Shown here piece after piece: positions 14,201 through 29,200 of a stretch of 64,000 bases of DNA. Below the pieces are notes generated by a model. It made no database searches. It saw only the letters and a program-made list of their open reading frames with translations, and was not told where the DNA came from. Position 1 is the first letter of the stretch. Each line of letters starts with the position of its first letter. Both the position numbers and the translations under genes were made by a program. The DNA is taken from positions 34,006,621 to 34,070,620 of the forward strand of contig OY744616.1 of NCBI GenBank assembly GCA_963556255.1. Direction: 5' to 3'. The stretch is from Allolobophora icterica. Lineage: Eukaryota; Annelida; Clitellata; Crassiclitellata; Lumbricidae.

Positions 14201-17200
14201 TCCTTGAAAGACAAATCCCTGTTAGAACTGAGAGTTGTTGAGAATGCACCACAGCCGTGTTTTAACTCTGCCTTTTCTGAAGCTATGTGCTGCAAAATCT
14301 GTTTGTTCTGCTGTCACCTGTGACATTTCATTCTCATCTTACGACTTGTATATTCACATATTATCTTGTCCATCTTTGGCCGTCTATCTTGGCTGACTGA
14401 TCACGTGGATGTTGACCTGATTATGGCTTGATTGTTGGCTTCCATTGATTGTGGCCTTGTGCATTAAATGCTGGCTTGACAGAAGTAGCAGGTGATTAAT
14501 AAGAATAATTCTTTCCAGATGACTTTGGAAGTAGAAGCAAGGGCACCAGACAGAAGGAAGATGAAGGGTCTGCCGGTCGACCTAAACCATCTTCAGTCAG
14601 TTCACGACTTGAAGCAATCTTACATTCATCAAAGTCTTTACAGTCACGCCTACACTCAGAAAGACGAAGATTTTCAACTGATCCAGGTGGTTTTTCTTAG
14701 AGAAATTTTGTTAACTTGAAATCTCTTGCTTTTCATTATGATTCTTTTGGTTGCGATAATGTAATTTAAATGGTTAGTTTGTGCACATGCACTGCTTTAA
14801 AATCTAGTCATTCAGCTTTTTATTCTATTTTATTTGATAGTGTAGTGGTTAGCATGCTGGACTGTCAGTCGAGTGGTTGGGGGTTCAAATCCCTGCCAGG
14901 GTAGAAATTTGGTTCGAGATTTCTGGCCCATCTGTGCCCTAGCCAACTCAGCTATAATGAGTACACTGACCGTACACTGTCAGTGGGAAGATAAGACGGC
15001 GAGGGAGAGGACTGACAACCCGCCCTTGTATGCCAAGCCTAAGAAAATGAAGTTGCTAACTCTTCATACACATGACTGCATTAGGACTAGCTTCAGGAAC
15101 TGCTGTTCTTCTAACTATCTATGTATTTGTGTGTATCTATATCGATAAATCTAATATCTATGTATGTGTATAATCTATGTATCAATATTAAAGCTATATA
15201 TATATCTCTTCATTTGGTATAATATAGTCAATGCCTTGACTCTTGACTCTTTATTCGATGATGAGGTGCTGCTGAAGAAGCGTGTCTCCCTGAGGCATTG
15301 CTTGTATGATGCTGATAACCTTGGAAGTTTTCCATTGCATTAATTTAGGAAGTCTAAGTCTACTCTTCCAACTAATATGAGATAACTTTGTGTTGTCTGT
15401 TTCTTTCACCCACATTATTACTTTTAATCGTCACACTTGTGACTGCGATGAACTGAATCGTCTTTTAAAAAATGTCTTGTTTTCTTCATAGTTATGTCTT
15501 CTGGTGCAACTGCTCTGGCTGCTCAAAGAACTCCCAAGGATTACGTCATCGACTTTGAAAATGCCAGCAGTTCTACTGGTGTTGTCTTTGGATCTGATCT
15601 GCCAGGTAGGACTGACTTCAGACTGCAGTAAAACTCTCCTGACAACTGAGTTTTCCTGTCTTCAGCTACTAGTCACTCTGTATATCCCTCCCCAAAGCCT
15701 GCACTTTTTAGGTTTGGATCTTCTGGTCGAGTCTTGCTATTGGCTGATATGCATTCAGTATCACTGCTTCTACAGCACAGAACTAACTACCATTCCTTCT
15801 TTTAGGCTCAGATTCCTTTGCTCCTTCAGAAGGTACCTCAAAACTCACTTTTCTCATAGGCTGTCTCAAAAATCTGTCACAAAATGTGTGATTTAGCCTT
15901 CAGTAAGATTCCAGATATCAAGGGTTTTGTCTCATGTGAATAAGTCTTGAATTTGTATGTGGTATGGGAATTGTGATGGAGCTTAAGAGGTGTAAAGTGA
16001 GAGTGAAGAATGGTAGTTGGAGGTATGAAAATGAACTTATTCATTCAAGGCTGTAAAGTTGCAAGTAAAGTTGTTTTGATTAAAAGAAACTGAAACATGA
16101 CACTGAACTCGCATTCTTGACACTACCAGTAGCTGCTTTACTACCTTTATTTTGCTTGGGCCATGCCTTAGATTCACATTTTTGTTTGACTCTGTGCATG
16201 GTGTAAATTTGTTTTGTAATAACAATAAAAAAATAATAATTACAATAATCAAAAGCTGGTACAATAGTCATAGGAGCTCTGTAACTTTGTTTGATAATTA
16301 CAATAGAAGTAATAATAATAACTGCAATAATTATAAGCTGGTACAATAATCATAAGCTGTAAATTTGTTTAATAATTGCAATAAAAATAATAATAATAAT
16401 TGCAATGATCATTAGCTGGTACTTGATGTGGTAATTCAAGTTTTCAGGATGTGCCTAAAGTCTTAATGCATCCAGTGACTCGAACCTTCCAATTTAGAGA
16501 ATGAGAAATAACTCCTTTGAATCTTTCAAACAAGTTGCATAGCAGTTATAAATTGACTCTTTCGGTAGAACAAAGTTGTCCGAATGAAGAAATATTTACA
16601 GACCTGTATAGTTGGTTAATAACTGCTGTCATTTTAGGGTCCAACCATCGCCCTGTCACAGAAAGTCCAACGCGTACACAATCTCAGCCTGGGATGTTTT
16701 CTTCTGGATTTGTGTACCATGTCCAGCAAAGTGATTTGACCCTCGAACAACAAGAGGCTATGTTCAAGAAAGAATTATCAGAAAAGGAATCTTGTGTGAG
16801 TCTTTTTCGTCATCTTTTAGCCTTTTCTTTTGAGGCTTTGAAGATTGATGTTTACTACCTGTCCTGGCATCTATTTGGGAGGCCAGAAGAATAATCGAAA
16901 TTCTATTTGTTATGCAAGTTTTATTACTTGTGCTAACAACTTCCATCGTAAATCACCCTAGAAGTAGCTCAACGCTTACAATGCTATATGAGTTTGTTTT
17001 AATTACAGTACATTACCATACAGTTTTTTCTATTTTTTTTGCTATATTCAGAATTATTGTTTTACTGTTTCCTCATCGATTGACTGATTGCTTGAATCAT
17101 TCATTTATTCAGTTATACCTTCTCTCCCATTCTTTCTCAAAGTGGATGTTTATTTTTTTGCATAACTGGGCATTATAACCATTTTGTTCTCGTCAGCTGT

Positions 17201-20200
17201 ATGCTGTTGTATGAGCTCTTCCCAATGCAGGGCTTAGATTTTAACTCTGATGTTTAATGAATGAGTGATGATGACCTTACATTTCATTACCTTACATTAC
17301 ATCACATTACATAACATTACATTAGTGTAGACAGAGAAGAGCTTTAGGCAGGATAAACCAAACAATGTTCAAGATTGAAGATTCAACAAGTGTCTACACG
17401 TGAACCAGTTTTACTGCATTCAGAAATGGCTTGAGTAACTTAGTGATCAGGAGTATAGTGGCAACAGTACCTGTCTCTGCCACAGTCCAGAGGCGTAGAC
17501 TGAGATATTTTGTGCATGTCACACAGGCTTCTGAAAACGAGGACCACTGAAGAGCCCTGTGGACTGCAAAAATTAACAAGCCCCAAAGTATTGGAGAAGA
17601 CCACTTGGACTAGAATAGTGGAGAAGGATCTGATAACCCTGAAATTTGGCCTTTATACAGCATGGAGGAAGGCTTAAGACAGAACAGCTTGGCACTGCAT
17701 CGTTAACACTGCTATGCTCAGTTGAGTTTGCCCTTCAGAAGAATAAGCAGAAGAGTTATAAAAAAAAACTTCCTGATAACTTCTAAGATCCTTTTTTGTC
17801 AAATGTTGTGTGACTCCTAAACTCTGTCTTGTGTTTATGTCTCTTAAGATTTCAGTTTGCTTTATAATTGTTCTGATGATTTTAATATCATTTTAGCCGT
17901 TCTATCTGCGTCCTCCTCTTGGTCAGCTGACAAATAAAATGGACAGTCCTCTTCTGATTGCTGCAAAGCTCGTGCCTTCGTGGAATCCCTCTGTTACAGA
18001 AGCTGACCCATTGAGCATCTTAAATATATTCAGCAAACGCCAGAAAGGTAGGTGCCAACAAACTGCCGTTCAGCTGCACTTTGGAAAGCGGCCATTCTCG
18101 TTTATGGCATTAGACATTCATTTATTCGTTCAGAACATTTTATAGTGCTCCTCCATGATAATCTATTGTTATTTTTATTATTATGCATTTATTAGTCTCA
18201 GTATTTAATGACTGAGTATCAATCAGTGATGCTGAGTGGTTGAGGGGAGGCTCGAACCTGTACTCTCTGTGTTACAAGGCAAGTGCTTTAACCAATTGGT
18301 TGCCATGTCCCACCACATCTACTCAGAGACACCACCAGCCTAGCCCCAACAAAGGATAAAAGTTTTAAATCGATAGAATTGATTAACTAATTTACAGTAT
18401 TTATTCTTTTGACTTTTTCCTTTTATATCTACCGGCGTAAACTGCTAACAATGATGTGTAAATAACTTGCTGTAATTTGAGGTTGATCCTTTAAAGATAT
18501 TTTTGCTCATAGTATAATGAAGCTGCTGTGAATGTCTTTACTGTCTCATGCTATTTGGTTTACTGATATTTCTTTTTTCAGGCGTGCTGTTGATGAACAA
18601 AATTGATAGCAAGATCTCGAAAAAGCCTTCGAAACAAAAACAGGATTTAGCAAACGGTTCTAAAGTGTTGGCAATAAGTACAGAAAAAGAGCCATTGACC
18701 CCGTATCGCTCTGAACCCTCCACGAATTATAAAACAATCGTGGATGAGGATGCACTATCTCTCATTCCAGAAAGAGATACATCGGTAAGAGATCTGCAGA
18801 AAAAGCATGAGGAGTTGTCGACTGTTGGAAAACGGAATCTCTCTCCAGTTCGTCCGATGGAGAGCCAGGTGGAGAGAATCCAGATTGAGATAGAGGATGA
18901 CAATTCGGATAACGCATCATCGGTGCCTCCAATTTTCTCACAAAGGTCCGACCCATGGCCCGTAACCCCAAAGTCAGAGGTCATGACTAACAGGTCAGAT
19001 GCGGTCAGTTATACAACGGACTTTACTGATGCTGCGAACGTGACTGATGATGAGAATAATCATTCTGACGATCACTTAGGGGATCGTTCCGTGGATCGGT
19101 CAGGTGATCATGATCATTCAGTTGATCGTTCTGCCGAGCATTCAGGTGGATGGTCAGGTAGCAAAGGCGGTGATGACCAGTTTGCCCTCGATGAAAGGTA
19201 AGCAACTAATACAGTCAAATTTGTATGACTTAATACTTCATATTTTGTATTTATTCAATTTTATTTAGGTGCTAATTATTTGGCTACGTGAAGTCCACAT
19301 ATATACCGAAACCTGCTTATAATGAATTCTATGTGTGGCGGCCATAACAAGGACTGCCTTATAATGAGGTTGTACTATAAAGAGGTCTACTGAAGACTCT
19401 TCTAAGTTTGTGATCCATGTACCTCTGTCAGAATTTCTGTTATGACGAGGCATGTTATAATGACGCTCAGATTGGTGTATATGATTGAAAGTTGGCCTGT
19501 GTGGATGGTTGATGGCTGTGGACTCAAAATGGGCCCAAGGAATGTGACTGTCTTGGTATTTTGCATTAAGAACAAGTCAGTAAGTAAGTATATTCTTTAG
19601 TAACCAACTGCTAATCGCACTTTGGTATACAGACATCTAATAAGCTCAGTTAAAAAGTAAATAACATCCTAACAATAAATGTTTTGCACATCAGTCACAG
19701 GGAAAGAAGGAGTAGTAGGTGGGTTTGGTTGGAGGTAGTAGTTGGTGCAGGATGTGGCCCAGGTCTGTCAGGACAGCCCAGAAGAGGTGACTGTTGGGGT
19801 TGTAGCAGAGTTGTTCAAACGTTGGGGAGTCGTTTGGGAGGTAATGGAGGCATGTTGGTCTAAGTTTCATCGCTTGAAATGCTTTTACATTGGAATTCAA
19901 AACCATAATGAGGAATTCTAATAAAAGATTGTGCCTTTGTTACATTTGATTGTAGTTTTAGTTTGTAAATGACAGTGATTGGGTTTTGTTGCAGTCGGTA
20001 AAATTGTCTTTTGTAGAGTGGAAGATGACGAGGCAAAGGCTTTGGCTACAACCAGTGACATTAGTTCTCTTACGGCCTCAGACCCACTGAAAGAAGATGA
20101 TTCGGATTTCTCAAACGTTACAAGCGTAACTCTCGACTCTGCATTGCTAACTCAACAGTCAAAATCTCTCAGTCACATCCAACACTCGTTGCCAGTGAGC

Positions 20201-23200
20201 TATTGTTTCCAAGATAATTTTGACATCAAAAACTGAATTATTTTAATCTTAACTCATTTTCAGTCAATCAATCAATCATTGGTTTAGTTAATTTAGTTAT
20301 TTTGTGTGAGTTTGTTCATAACTTGGGTTTTAATTGTATTATTTGATCTTAAAACTCTTAAAAATTATCAAGCAAACTGTTAATTGATTATTTCTAAATG
20401 GTGTGAAAGTTCACAATCACATGCCTTTTTGTTTGTTGACAAATCATTTTAATTATCAATTAGTTTTATGTGTTTTAGTCCATAGCTAGTGTTTAATTTT
20501 GTGTAGTTTGTATGCTGGTATTTACCTAGACAATTAATATAATGCCTTGTAAGTGTTAATCAGAAGTGCTTATATAACGTGACTTCATTTTAAGGCAGTG
20601 TCTTGAAAACAAGGTTGCATTACTATGATATCATGTTATTCACTTGTTGCATGTTTTACCATGTTGGATGCAGTAGCTGGTAAGGCGGTTGCCTTGTAAT
20701 GCGAAGAGTATGGGTTCGAGCTTCCTTTGAGATGTTACTGTGTGAAAACCTTGAGCAGGCAAGTCCTTCACTCAGTTGCTCAGTGCCATCAACTGATGCT
20801 CGGTCATTAAATGTGGTGCTTTATAAATGCATAATAATAATATGGTTGGATTAAATTTCTAATATATGTGGCTGACCATGTTGTGCATTCACTAATGTGT
20901 GCAGTACCACAGATCTGATGTATTCATAAGGGAATTCAGGCTATTCATTTGTGGTCAGATTTCAGTGTCTTTGCATATTTGCTTACTTTGTAAATAAAAA
21001 TACCGTAGTTTAATTATGGTTTTTGTTTTCTTCTTTTTTGCTGAAGTTATGTTATTTTTTTTATCCAGCTGTTTGGTGTTACGTTGGCCGATCCAGTCCT
21101 TCCACCAGTCGCCCTGGAGGCAAGGCTGTTGGCTGAGCTGAACCTTCTGGATAACATGGATGAGGTTCTACACCAGGTCAGCAGCATGGAAAGAACTCGA
21201 GCCGTTGCTCTGGCGCAGCAAGAGACTGTGGCCTTGGCACAAGTCCTTAAGGTTGTTCTGCTAATCCCTAATCTAATCTAATCTAAAGACCTCTGTGGTG
21301 CCATTACTATAATCCGCAAGGTATCAGTCGCTTTTAGTGCTAAAGTAACTTATGCTGGATTATTGGCACGGTTTGTAGGGTTCCTAAGATATGCTGTACA
21401 ATTATGAGAGAATAAACTCATACATACCAGTAAACTGCATGATAGGATGCTTAGCAAGACTTTTGTTGTTTATACACTCTATCACTTGGAATTAAAAATG
21501 ATTTATTTCTTATGAGTTCGAACATTTTGAGCTGTCGCGAAGTTCAGGTTTTTTATTATAACTTACAGTTTATTCTTGAGACACGGATCTTTATGGTCGA
21601 CTGTTAATTCATTATTTACGTGTGCGTTCTACACTAGATTGAAAACTGTCCTGTTCGGCCGTGCTGGAGTCGGGAGCACTTTGAGTTACTCCCTTGAAGA
21701 GGTGCTATATAATTATCTGAATGAATGAATATTTAATTATTATTTGACCAGGCAAGGCAACAGTCACAAAATCAAGAAGTGGAAGCAGCCCGAGTGAAGA
21801 TCGAGAAGGAGAACCTCGAGGAATCACGTCGTCTTCAATCGCGTCTGGCAGAGGCAGCAGATCGCGAGCACAATGCTGCTGTGACGCGTATCCAAGCAAC
21901 AGCTGATGCCATATCCAGCCTCCAAGATGCCATGCACAGCTTGACTCGTACGCAGGCAGATGCTGCTCAACTGACAGCAGACGCAGCTAAGACACTGGCC
22001 GAGGTAAAGTACGCTGCAGAGACGCCTAGAGACTGTCCTTGTTGGGTTGCTTGCTACATCTTTTTACTCTGAACGAGAAATGAAGTAAATTCGTTTTTCT
22101 GATTTCTTCATCATTGTAGCTGGTTAGGTGGAGTAGTTTGTTACCTGAGCAAGTAAATACTTGCTTAGTTGTTGATTTCCATTGTCATCTTTCATTAAAA
22201 TATTTAGAGGATCAAGTAATGGTAAATGTATTTTTAAAGAGCTGAATTGTTGTTGAATTGTAAAAACAATTACTGTTAAATATTTATGTACAAAAAGGGG
22301 GTGCTTGATAGTGTAGTGGTTAGTACGCTGGAGAGGTCAGGGTTTCAAATCCCTACCAGGGCAGAAATTTGGTTGAGACTTCTGCTCCACCTGTACCCCC
22401 TAGCCAACTCAGCTATAATGAGTACACTGATCGACGTGATCGTACACTGTCGGTGGGAAGATGAGACGGCGAGGGAGAGGACTGGCCACCCGCCCTCAAA
22501 TGCCGAGGCTAAGACAATGAAGTCATTAACGCTTCATACCCATGGCCTCTCTAGGGCTAGCTTAAAGGACTGTTCTTCTTCTTCTGCCTCTCTGTGTACA
22601 GAAAGGAATTTGTGCTGGGAAATGTGTTTGAATTATCTCAAATTGGATATAGTTTCTGATGTAATCGACTGACTTCTATAGTGCCATTTTCATAATGCAT
22701 AATGCATCAGTTGATGGTCGCTTCAGGTGAACTTGCCCTCGTAATCATAATCCCTTAGACAAGACAGGTGGAAAATGTTTTCTAATTTCTTCGTAACTTT
22801 CCTTGCATTAGTTTCTTTTCTGTGTTTAGCCCAATCTGATTTTGCAACTGAGTATTTTAGTAGTTAATTTCACTAACAATGTGTAAATTCTTTCATAACT
22901 TGTATTTAGACTTCTATTCATTAGTTTTCTACGGTTTAGAATTTGTTGATGCATATCTGATCACTACGTGTTTGCGTGTGTGTGTGGCTTCTACTAACTC
23001 TTCACTTTACCTAATAGGCGAGTGCTATAGCATTAGAAAGGCAAGAGGACAGACCGGAAATGGGACGGCTGTTAACAGAATCAGCAACAGCTGCTGCCTC
23101 TGCAGCAGTTATTGTCGTTATGCAGCAGCTGCAGTCACAGGTAATGCTTGTTTAACAGAACCATTTGGTGTAACATCTCTATGCTTATTGCTCTTTTAAC

Positions 23201-26200
23201 AAATACCAGGAACTAATTTTCATGTAGTGGGGGTATTTATGTATGTATATGTGTATGAACATATATGTATATATATATATGTGTGTGTATGTATATATAT
23301 TGTATTGTGTTGTATTGTATTTGGATATTTATAAAGCGCTTCTAGCGGGAGGGCCATTCAGAAGCGCTCCCAGTGCGAGAGACCCCGAGAGAAAAAGCAA
23401 GTTTTATGAAAGGTAAAAGAGGAAGAGACGTTACCTGAGAGAATGCAAGAACGAACGAACGGAGGAAGTTCATTCCAAAGAGCCGGGCCAATGGAGGCAA
23501 AAGACCTAGATTGAGCCAGAGAAGTCCTGACCCAGGGAACGAGGAGGTCAAAACGGTCAGATGAACGAAGAGAAGCAGCAGAGTGAGGGCGATGAATTAA
23601 GTCACATAAATATTTTGGAGCGAAACCAAGTTGAGCCTTAGAGACAAGGATGAGGACCTTAAATTGGATGCGGTGTGTGTGTGTGGGTGTGGGTGTGGGT
23701 GTGGGTGTGGGTGTGTGTCTTCAGTGTGAATTTCTAAACTTTGTAATGGGGACATTTTCAGATTTCAGTGTTGTTGTGTATAGGTACGTATGTATTCAAT
23801 TATTTATTTAGCACCTTTTAGGAACCTTTCACATCAACTGACTGCTTTTCATCTGTGTGTTTCATTGGATTGTTATTTGGTTTAATAGTATTCCTTAGTA
23901 TTCAATTGCCCTTCTATGCTATTTGAGAACAGGGCATGAATGTTTTGGATCTATTTTAGTTTAATTCTTGACTTTTCCACATTCATATCATGCATATATT
24001 TTACTGGAGGGAGAAAGGAAGACAGTTAGAGCGATGTGCCAGGACTAAAGATTCTAATACAGACACTCGTAATCTTCAATAAACGGTACTCTTAAGCCGA
24101 GCACACGGCTCCAGCTTATTCACAAGCGCTTATGCTCGTGCATACACTACAGCAACCATCTGCTCAGCAACTAGACCTTTCCTGTTTATAATTGTCCTAA
24201 AAGAGAGATAGAAAGAAACAAGAAAGAAACCGGCATAGCTAGAGAAACAGACAAAGAGAGTGACACACTGTTAAAAGAAAGAGCATCAAGCAGTCCAGTA
24301 GTTGATCAGAAAGAACTTTTGTTTTTTCTGTAGTGGCCCTATATAATTTACTATGATGTTAATGAGACTGTGTCTTCTATAGATTCTTGGTTCTTGAACT
24401 GACGTCTGACATTTGACATTTTAAAAGCCCCATAAATGTAGCTCACTATTATGGTGCTATATAAATTGTTGTTTTTTCAAAATTAAAATTAATTTACAAT
24501 TTACTTTGCCTTACTCTGTTTGTTCTATTAACAAACTCAGCAACAACTTGTTTCTGGGAAAGAGAGGACTTCCATTTCGCCAGAGTCACCAAGGAAGTCC
24601 TCAAAGAAGTCACATCGCCCAGTAAGCAGTGCCAGGAGCGATCGAAGTGCCAGGAGCGATCGAAGTGCCAGGAGTGATCGAAGTGCCAGGAGCGATCGAT
24701 CATTTAAGTCTGGGTCCTACAGAACCGTTGCCTCTTCTCTTCAGACGTCAGAAAATGACAGTGGATCGGAGACTACGACTGTCAATGCCAAGCGATCGAG
24801 GAAATCCAGGTAAGAAAGGCTTAGAAGTGTTTTAACCAAAGTGAGCTGTGCTCTGAAGATCAGCAACGCACAGATGCTTTCTCTAATGAATCGTTGAACT
24901 TTTATAGAAATTGCTTTCACTTTTATTGAAGCTAGTACTTTCTTGCTACTGTTCTGTTGTTGCAGAACGTGTACTTATGAATTTTTGTATTTTGAAAAAT
25001 TTATGTGTTGACTTCCACTTAATTGCTCTTGAATCTAGAACTTACTTGGCTGGTTAGTGTAGTGGTAGTGTTCTAACTTACTGGTTAGTGTTCTAACTCA
25101 CTTGTTGGTGTTCTAACTTACTTGTTGGTGTTCTAACTTGTTAGTGTTCTAACTGACTGGTTAGTGTTCTAACTTACTGGTTAGTGTTTTTGCTGGTTAG
25201 TGTTCTAACTTACTTGTTAGTGTTCTGATGGTGCCAGCCTTTCTACAACTGTGTTTCTCTTCTTTTGTGACTGGACAGCATTAGCACAGAACCAGGACTT
25301 GTGGTTGGAATGGATTTATCGAGACCCGGTTCTGTTCAGTCAGTGGCAGCCGACAGCGACATTCAAACAGCTTCTGACATGTCAAAAGTATCCAGAAAGT
25401 CGAGGATGTCAGTGGTGACAGATATGGTGTCAGAGCACACCAAGTCAGTCGTCACTGCATCAGACATGAGCAGTGAAGAGAATTCTTTGGAGGGGTCTTC
25501 GATAACAACGGAGCTAAGTGTGCGAAGGGCGCGATCAGTTGGTAGTAGGACATCAAAGGCTACAGAACAAGTGCAGAGTGAGAAAGGTCAGAGGTTTTGT
25601 TAATTTTTGAATATTTAATTCTTACTGATTTGTCTCAAATACTGACGTTATCACTTCACGTCTGTTTTATTAAATGTCTCGATATTTAGCTTGCCGAGTA
25701 ATTCAGCTTTTTATTTCAAAGCATATCTTTATTAGATTAGTTTTCCCTAAAAGTTTAATTTAATTTTGCTCATTAGTCAAATTATTCCATTATAGGAATA
25801 ATTCATTTGTTTAGTTGCTTTGACTTAGTTATTACTATGCATTTAGGCTGGTGTATTGTATTGTATTGTATTGTATTGTATCTAGAAATTTATAAAGCGC
25901 CTCTCGCAGAATAACTATTCAGAGGCACTCTCAGCACAAAAGCTCCAGGGAAACAGAAATGCCTTTAGGGAACGCGAGACCAATGAGGAAAAGCCAGTCA
26001 TTAGTTTGGCCCGGAGCAGAGGGGGAAGGTCATTCCAGATCGTGGGACCCACTACAGCAAACGCCCGGTGCTGAGCAAAGGCAGTTTTAGCCCAGGGAAC
26101 AAAAAGATCAAGCCGATTTACAGAGTGCAATGAGCGAGAAGACGATGGAGATAATGGTTTCGCAGATAGTTTGAGAGATATTTCAGGGCACTGGGCTGCT

Positions 26201-29200
26201 GAGATTTAGAGACAAGGAAGAGGATCTTATAACAGATGCGCGCAGCAATAGGGAGCCAGTGAAGGACATCAAGCATGTAAGCAGCGATATGGTGTCATTT
26301 GGGTCTGTGCTTCAGATCACAGTGAAAATAAATGAGGCAGATTTGAGGGCTGAAATAGTGACCTAACAGTTTTTGAAAACAATTGGCTATTGGTAGTTTG
26401 GCAAAACTTGTTTTGGCTATTCATCAAGCAGTTTTACGGGACATGTATTTGTACCTAAACATTTGGCTTTTAAGTGTCATAAAAGCAGTAGTTTTGTGAC
26501 TTTCTAGATTATGCCTCAGACTATGATTCGGTGACAGAAGATGAACTGGAGAAGTCCCTCAGGGAAATCGTCCCATCGGAAGGTCAACGAAAGAAGTTCA
26601 AGAAGAGTGAACTGAAGCTGAATCTTTCATCTGGAAGCGACAAAACTTCAACTAGTATGATCATTCCTTTGCTGACAATTCAAACAGTATAAACTCCATT
26701 AAACTCTTGAAATCAGCCTTAATTGTTTCACTAACATAATTTATAGTTTCTCAATTCAGACCGCTTGAAATCTATTAAAGTCTTGATATCAAGCTAAAGT
26801 TTTGGATTGGGGACGTGGTGGTGTAGTGGCATAGGCGTAGACTCTGGGGGGCAGCCGGGGCACATGCCCCCAATAATTGAGATGGACTGTACATTCAATG
26901 CAACAAGTATAGAATTAATAACCAAATGCCCCCCAATATTTTGGACAAGTTTACGCCAGTGTGTAGTGGTATGTTCGGTGCCTTGTAACCGGAGGGTCAC
27001 AGGTTCGAATCTACCTCAAGCCAGTGCGTAGCGACCCAGCACCATCGATGTTCTGTTGTATGGTCGTGTGCAATTCTGAACTTTGGAAGGAGGCCAATAT
27101 CAAAATACAGTTGTATTGTATTGTTTTATAGTATTTAGTTTCAGTTAATGTCCCTTTAGGCATTTGTCAATCGTTGTAATATCTGAAGGCACATGAGCTG
27201 AGTTTTTGTGACTGGACTTTGTACTTACAAGTGTTGTTTTTGCGTTTCGTTGTGCAGATGGAGTCAGTAGTCATAAGCAAAGTCCTGGCTACAATTCCTT
27301 TGACCGTTTTAATGTTGCAATGGTTCAGCAGTACCTCAAAGAGGAAGCTGTACGTCACCAGCACAAGGTCTGAGAGCACAATTCTGCTATTCATTGAAGT
27401 GTATATGTATATTTATGCAAGTGTGTAAGTATGCACATATGTATGTATGCACTGTAATTGTAATCGAACATTATAAAAGCGTGTTGGTGTAGGTTGATTG
27501 ATGTTAGTTTTCATTATTATTGTTATTTGTAATTTTCTCTTCCATGTTTGCTGCTCGTTGAGTGAATTTTATGCTAACAGAGTCTGTCCTTGATGAAATA
27601 AGGCACTTGATTTCTGATAGTTTATTTTGAAGTTATTTCCAGCAAAACTGCACACTACTTATGCATACTGTTATATTCTGAAATTCCTTATAATGCTATC
27701 TTTTTGGAACTGTATCATATATTTTGGGTTGCAAGGTTGTTAAATTCAATGTATGCAGACCATTCTAAATCAGATTATGTGTTAATGTAAAGCACGTTGT
27801 CAGGATGCTGGACATATGTGCTTAATATAACAAAACTGTACTTTCCAATGTACAGATTATTTAGAGGCCTCTCAGAATTAGTTGTCTTCAATTCTTTTTT
27901 GCAGCAAATGCTGCTGCAGTTGCGAGAGAAAGCGTTGAAGGAGAAGACAGCAGCTGAACTTGCTTGGCTGGAACAGCAGAAACAGACGCTGAAGAAGAAA
28001 GGATTAGACGACAAATATCCAGAGCTATCTAAGAAGCAGAATGCAATTCTACGCAGGCACAAAAAATACCGGGTATGCTTTTATCAGAACAACTGAAAAA
28101 CATTCAGAAAATGTGGAGCACATATTACTCTATTTGTTGGTTAATTTCTGACATATTGTAAGAATGATAAATTATATTAAAATGAGTTGTATATGTACCT
28201 AAAAAAGTTATACTGGTAGTGTGCAATTGTGCATATATATATATATTGTTTGAAAAAAGTAGTTTTCATTTGTATCCCATAAATATATAATTGCTCGCAA
28301 GTTGTAACAGAAAAAATTATTGAATATGTTAAAAGTAATTTTTTGGCTTTTTACATTAAGGAAAAGGTTTAGCTAGATAATACAGAGTACATGTTGATGC
28401 AAACTACCAGATACATATACATGCATAATGCAATGGGTTAGGTTAAATCAATTCATATCCAATAACTCAAGATCATATTACATAGTTACATACACATGTT
28501 TATGAGTTTTATTAATGAATGCGTTATTGACTGCTTTATGCACTAAAAGAAGAAGGTACTTCAAAGCGATCATACTTTGTTTTGGCTTTCATTTGGTTTT
28601 TTTCTGTTGTTGTTTCTGTTCAAAGGAGGAGTTGAATCGGTTGAAAGCAGCGAACCAAATGACGCTTGAGGCGCAGAAGTTACTGCTTTCCGAAACTCAT
28701 GGCATCAACAAACTCCAAAAATCTGTTGAGCAGGTGTGAAATTTATGAACTTTTGTTCAGTGATAGAGTCCTAATATTGTTGGGAATATACCATAACAGA
28801 TCGACCTGATGGCTTCTGCCTTTTATCCAGGTCAATTTCTGCATGAAATTGACTTGTAATCTGCACCACGACGTACTCAGTTTGCATTTTAAACTCTGTG
28901 TTAAGTGTACATGATATTATAATTGTGCACTTTTTGCAATTGAGACACTGACCTTGGCAGACCCATAAACAACCCATAGTTTGTGCGACACTACTGTGTC
29001 TGGCACTGTAACTACAAGCTGCACTGGTTTCTCAGTTGCTTTTAGTGCACTCTAGTTATTATAGTGTTAAATATAAGCTAATCAAAGCTAATATAGTGAC
29101 TTCTGTGGTACTGTTTTCACAATGCACAAGGCATCAGTCGCTGGTGCTGCAAGTGAAACCATTGTCAAAGATCTCAATCCATTGGAGAAGCCTGAACGAA

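Noticed and set aside
14492..14719. Longest plus-strand open frame over exon 13
   Set aside because: It is out of phase with both neighbouring exons; the shorter frame joins perfectly.
14835..15115. tRNA gene
   Set aside because: The A and B boxes are present, but the acceptor stem and cloverleaf are not intact and the same head recurs with a SINE body at 22305.
19310..19470. Possible pogo/Tigger-like remnant with TTATAATGA motifs
   Set aside because: The AT-rich motifs are suggestive, but no paired ends or target duplication could be found.
24494..24703. Minus-strand frame with repeated SWHFDR units
   Set aside because: It is the reverse strand of the SARSDR coding repeat in exon 22.
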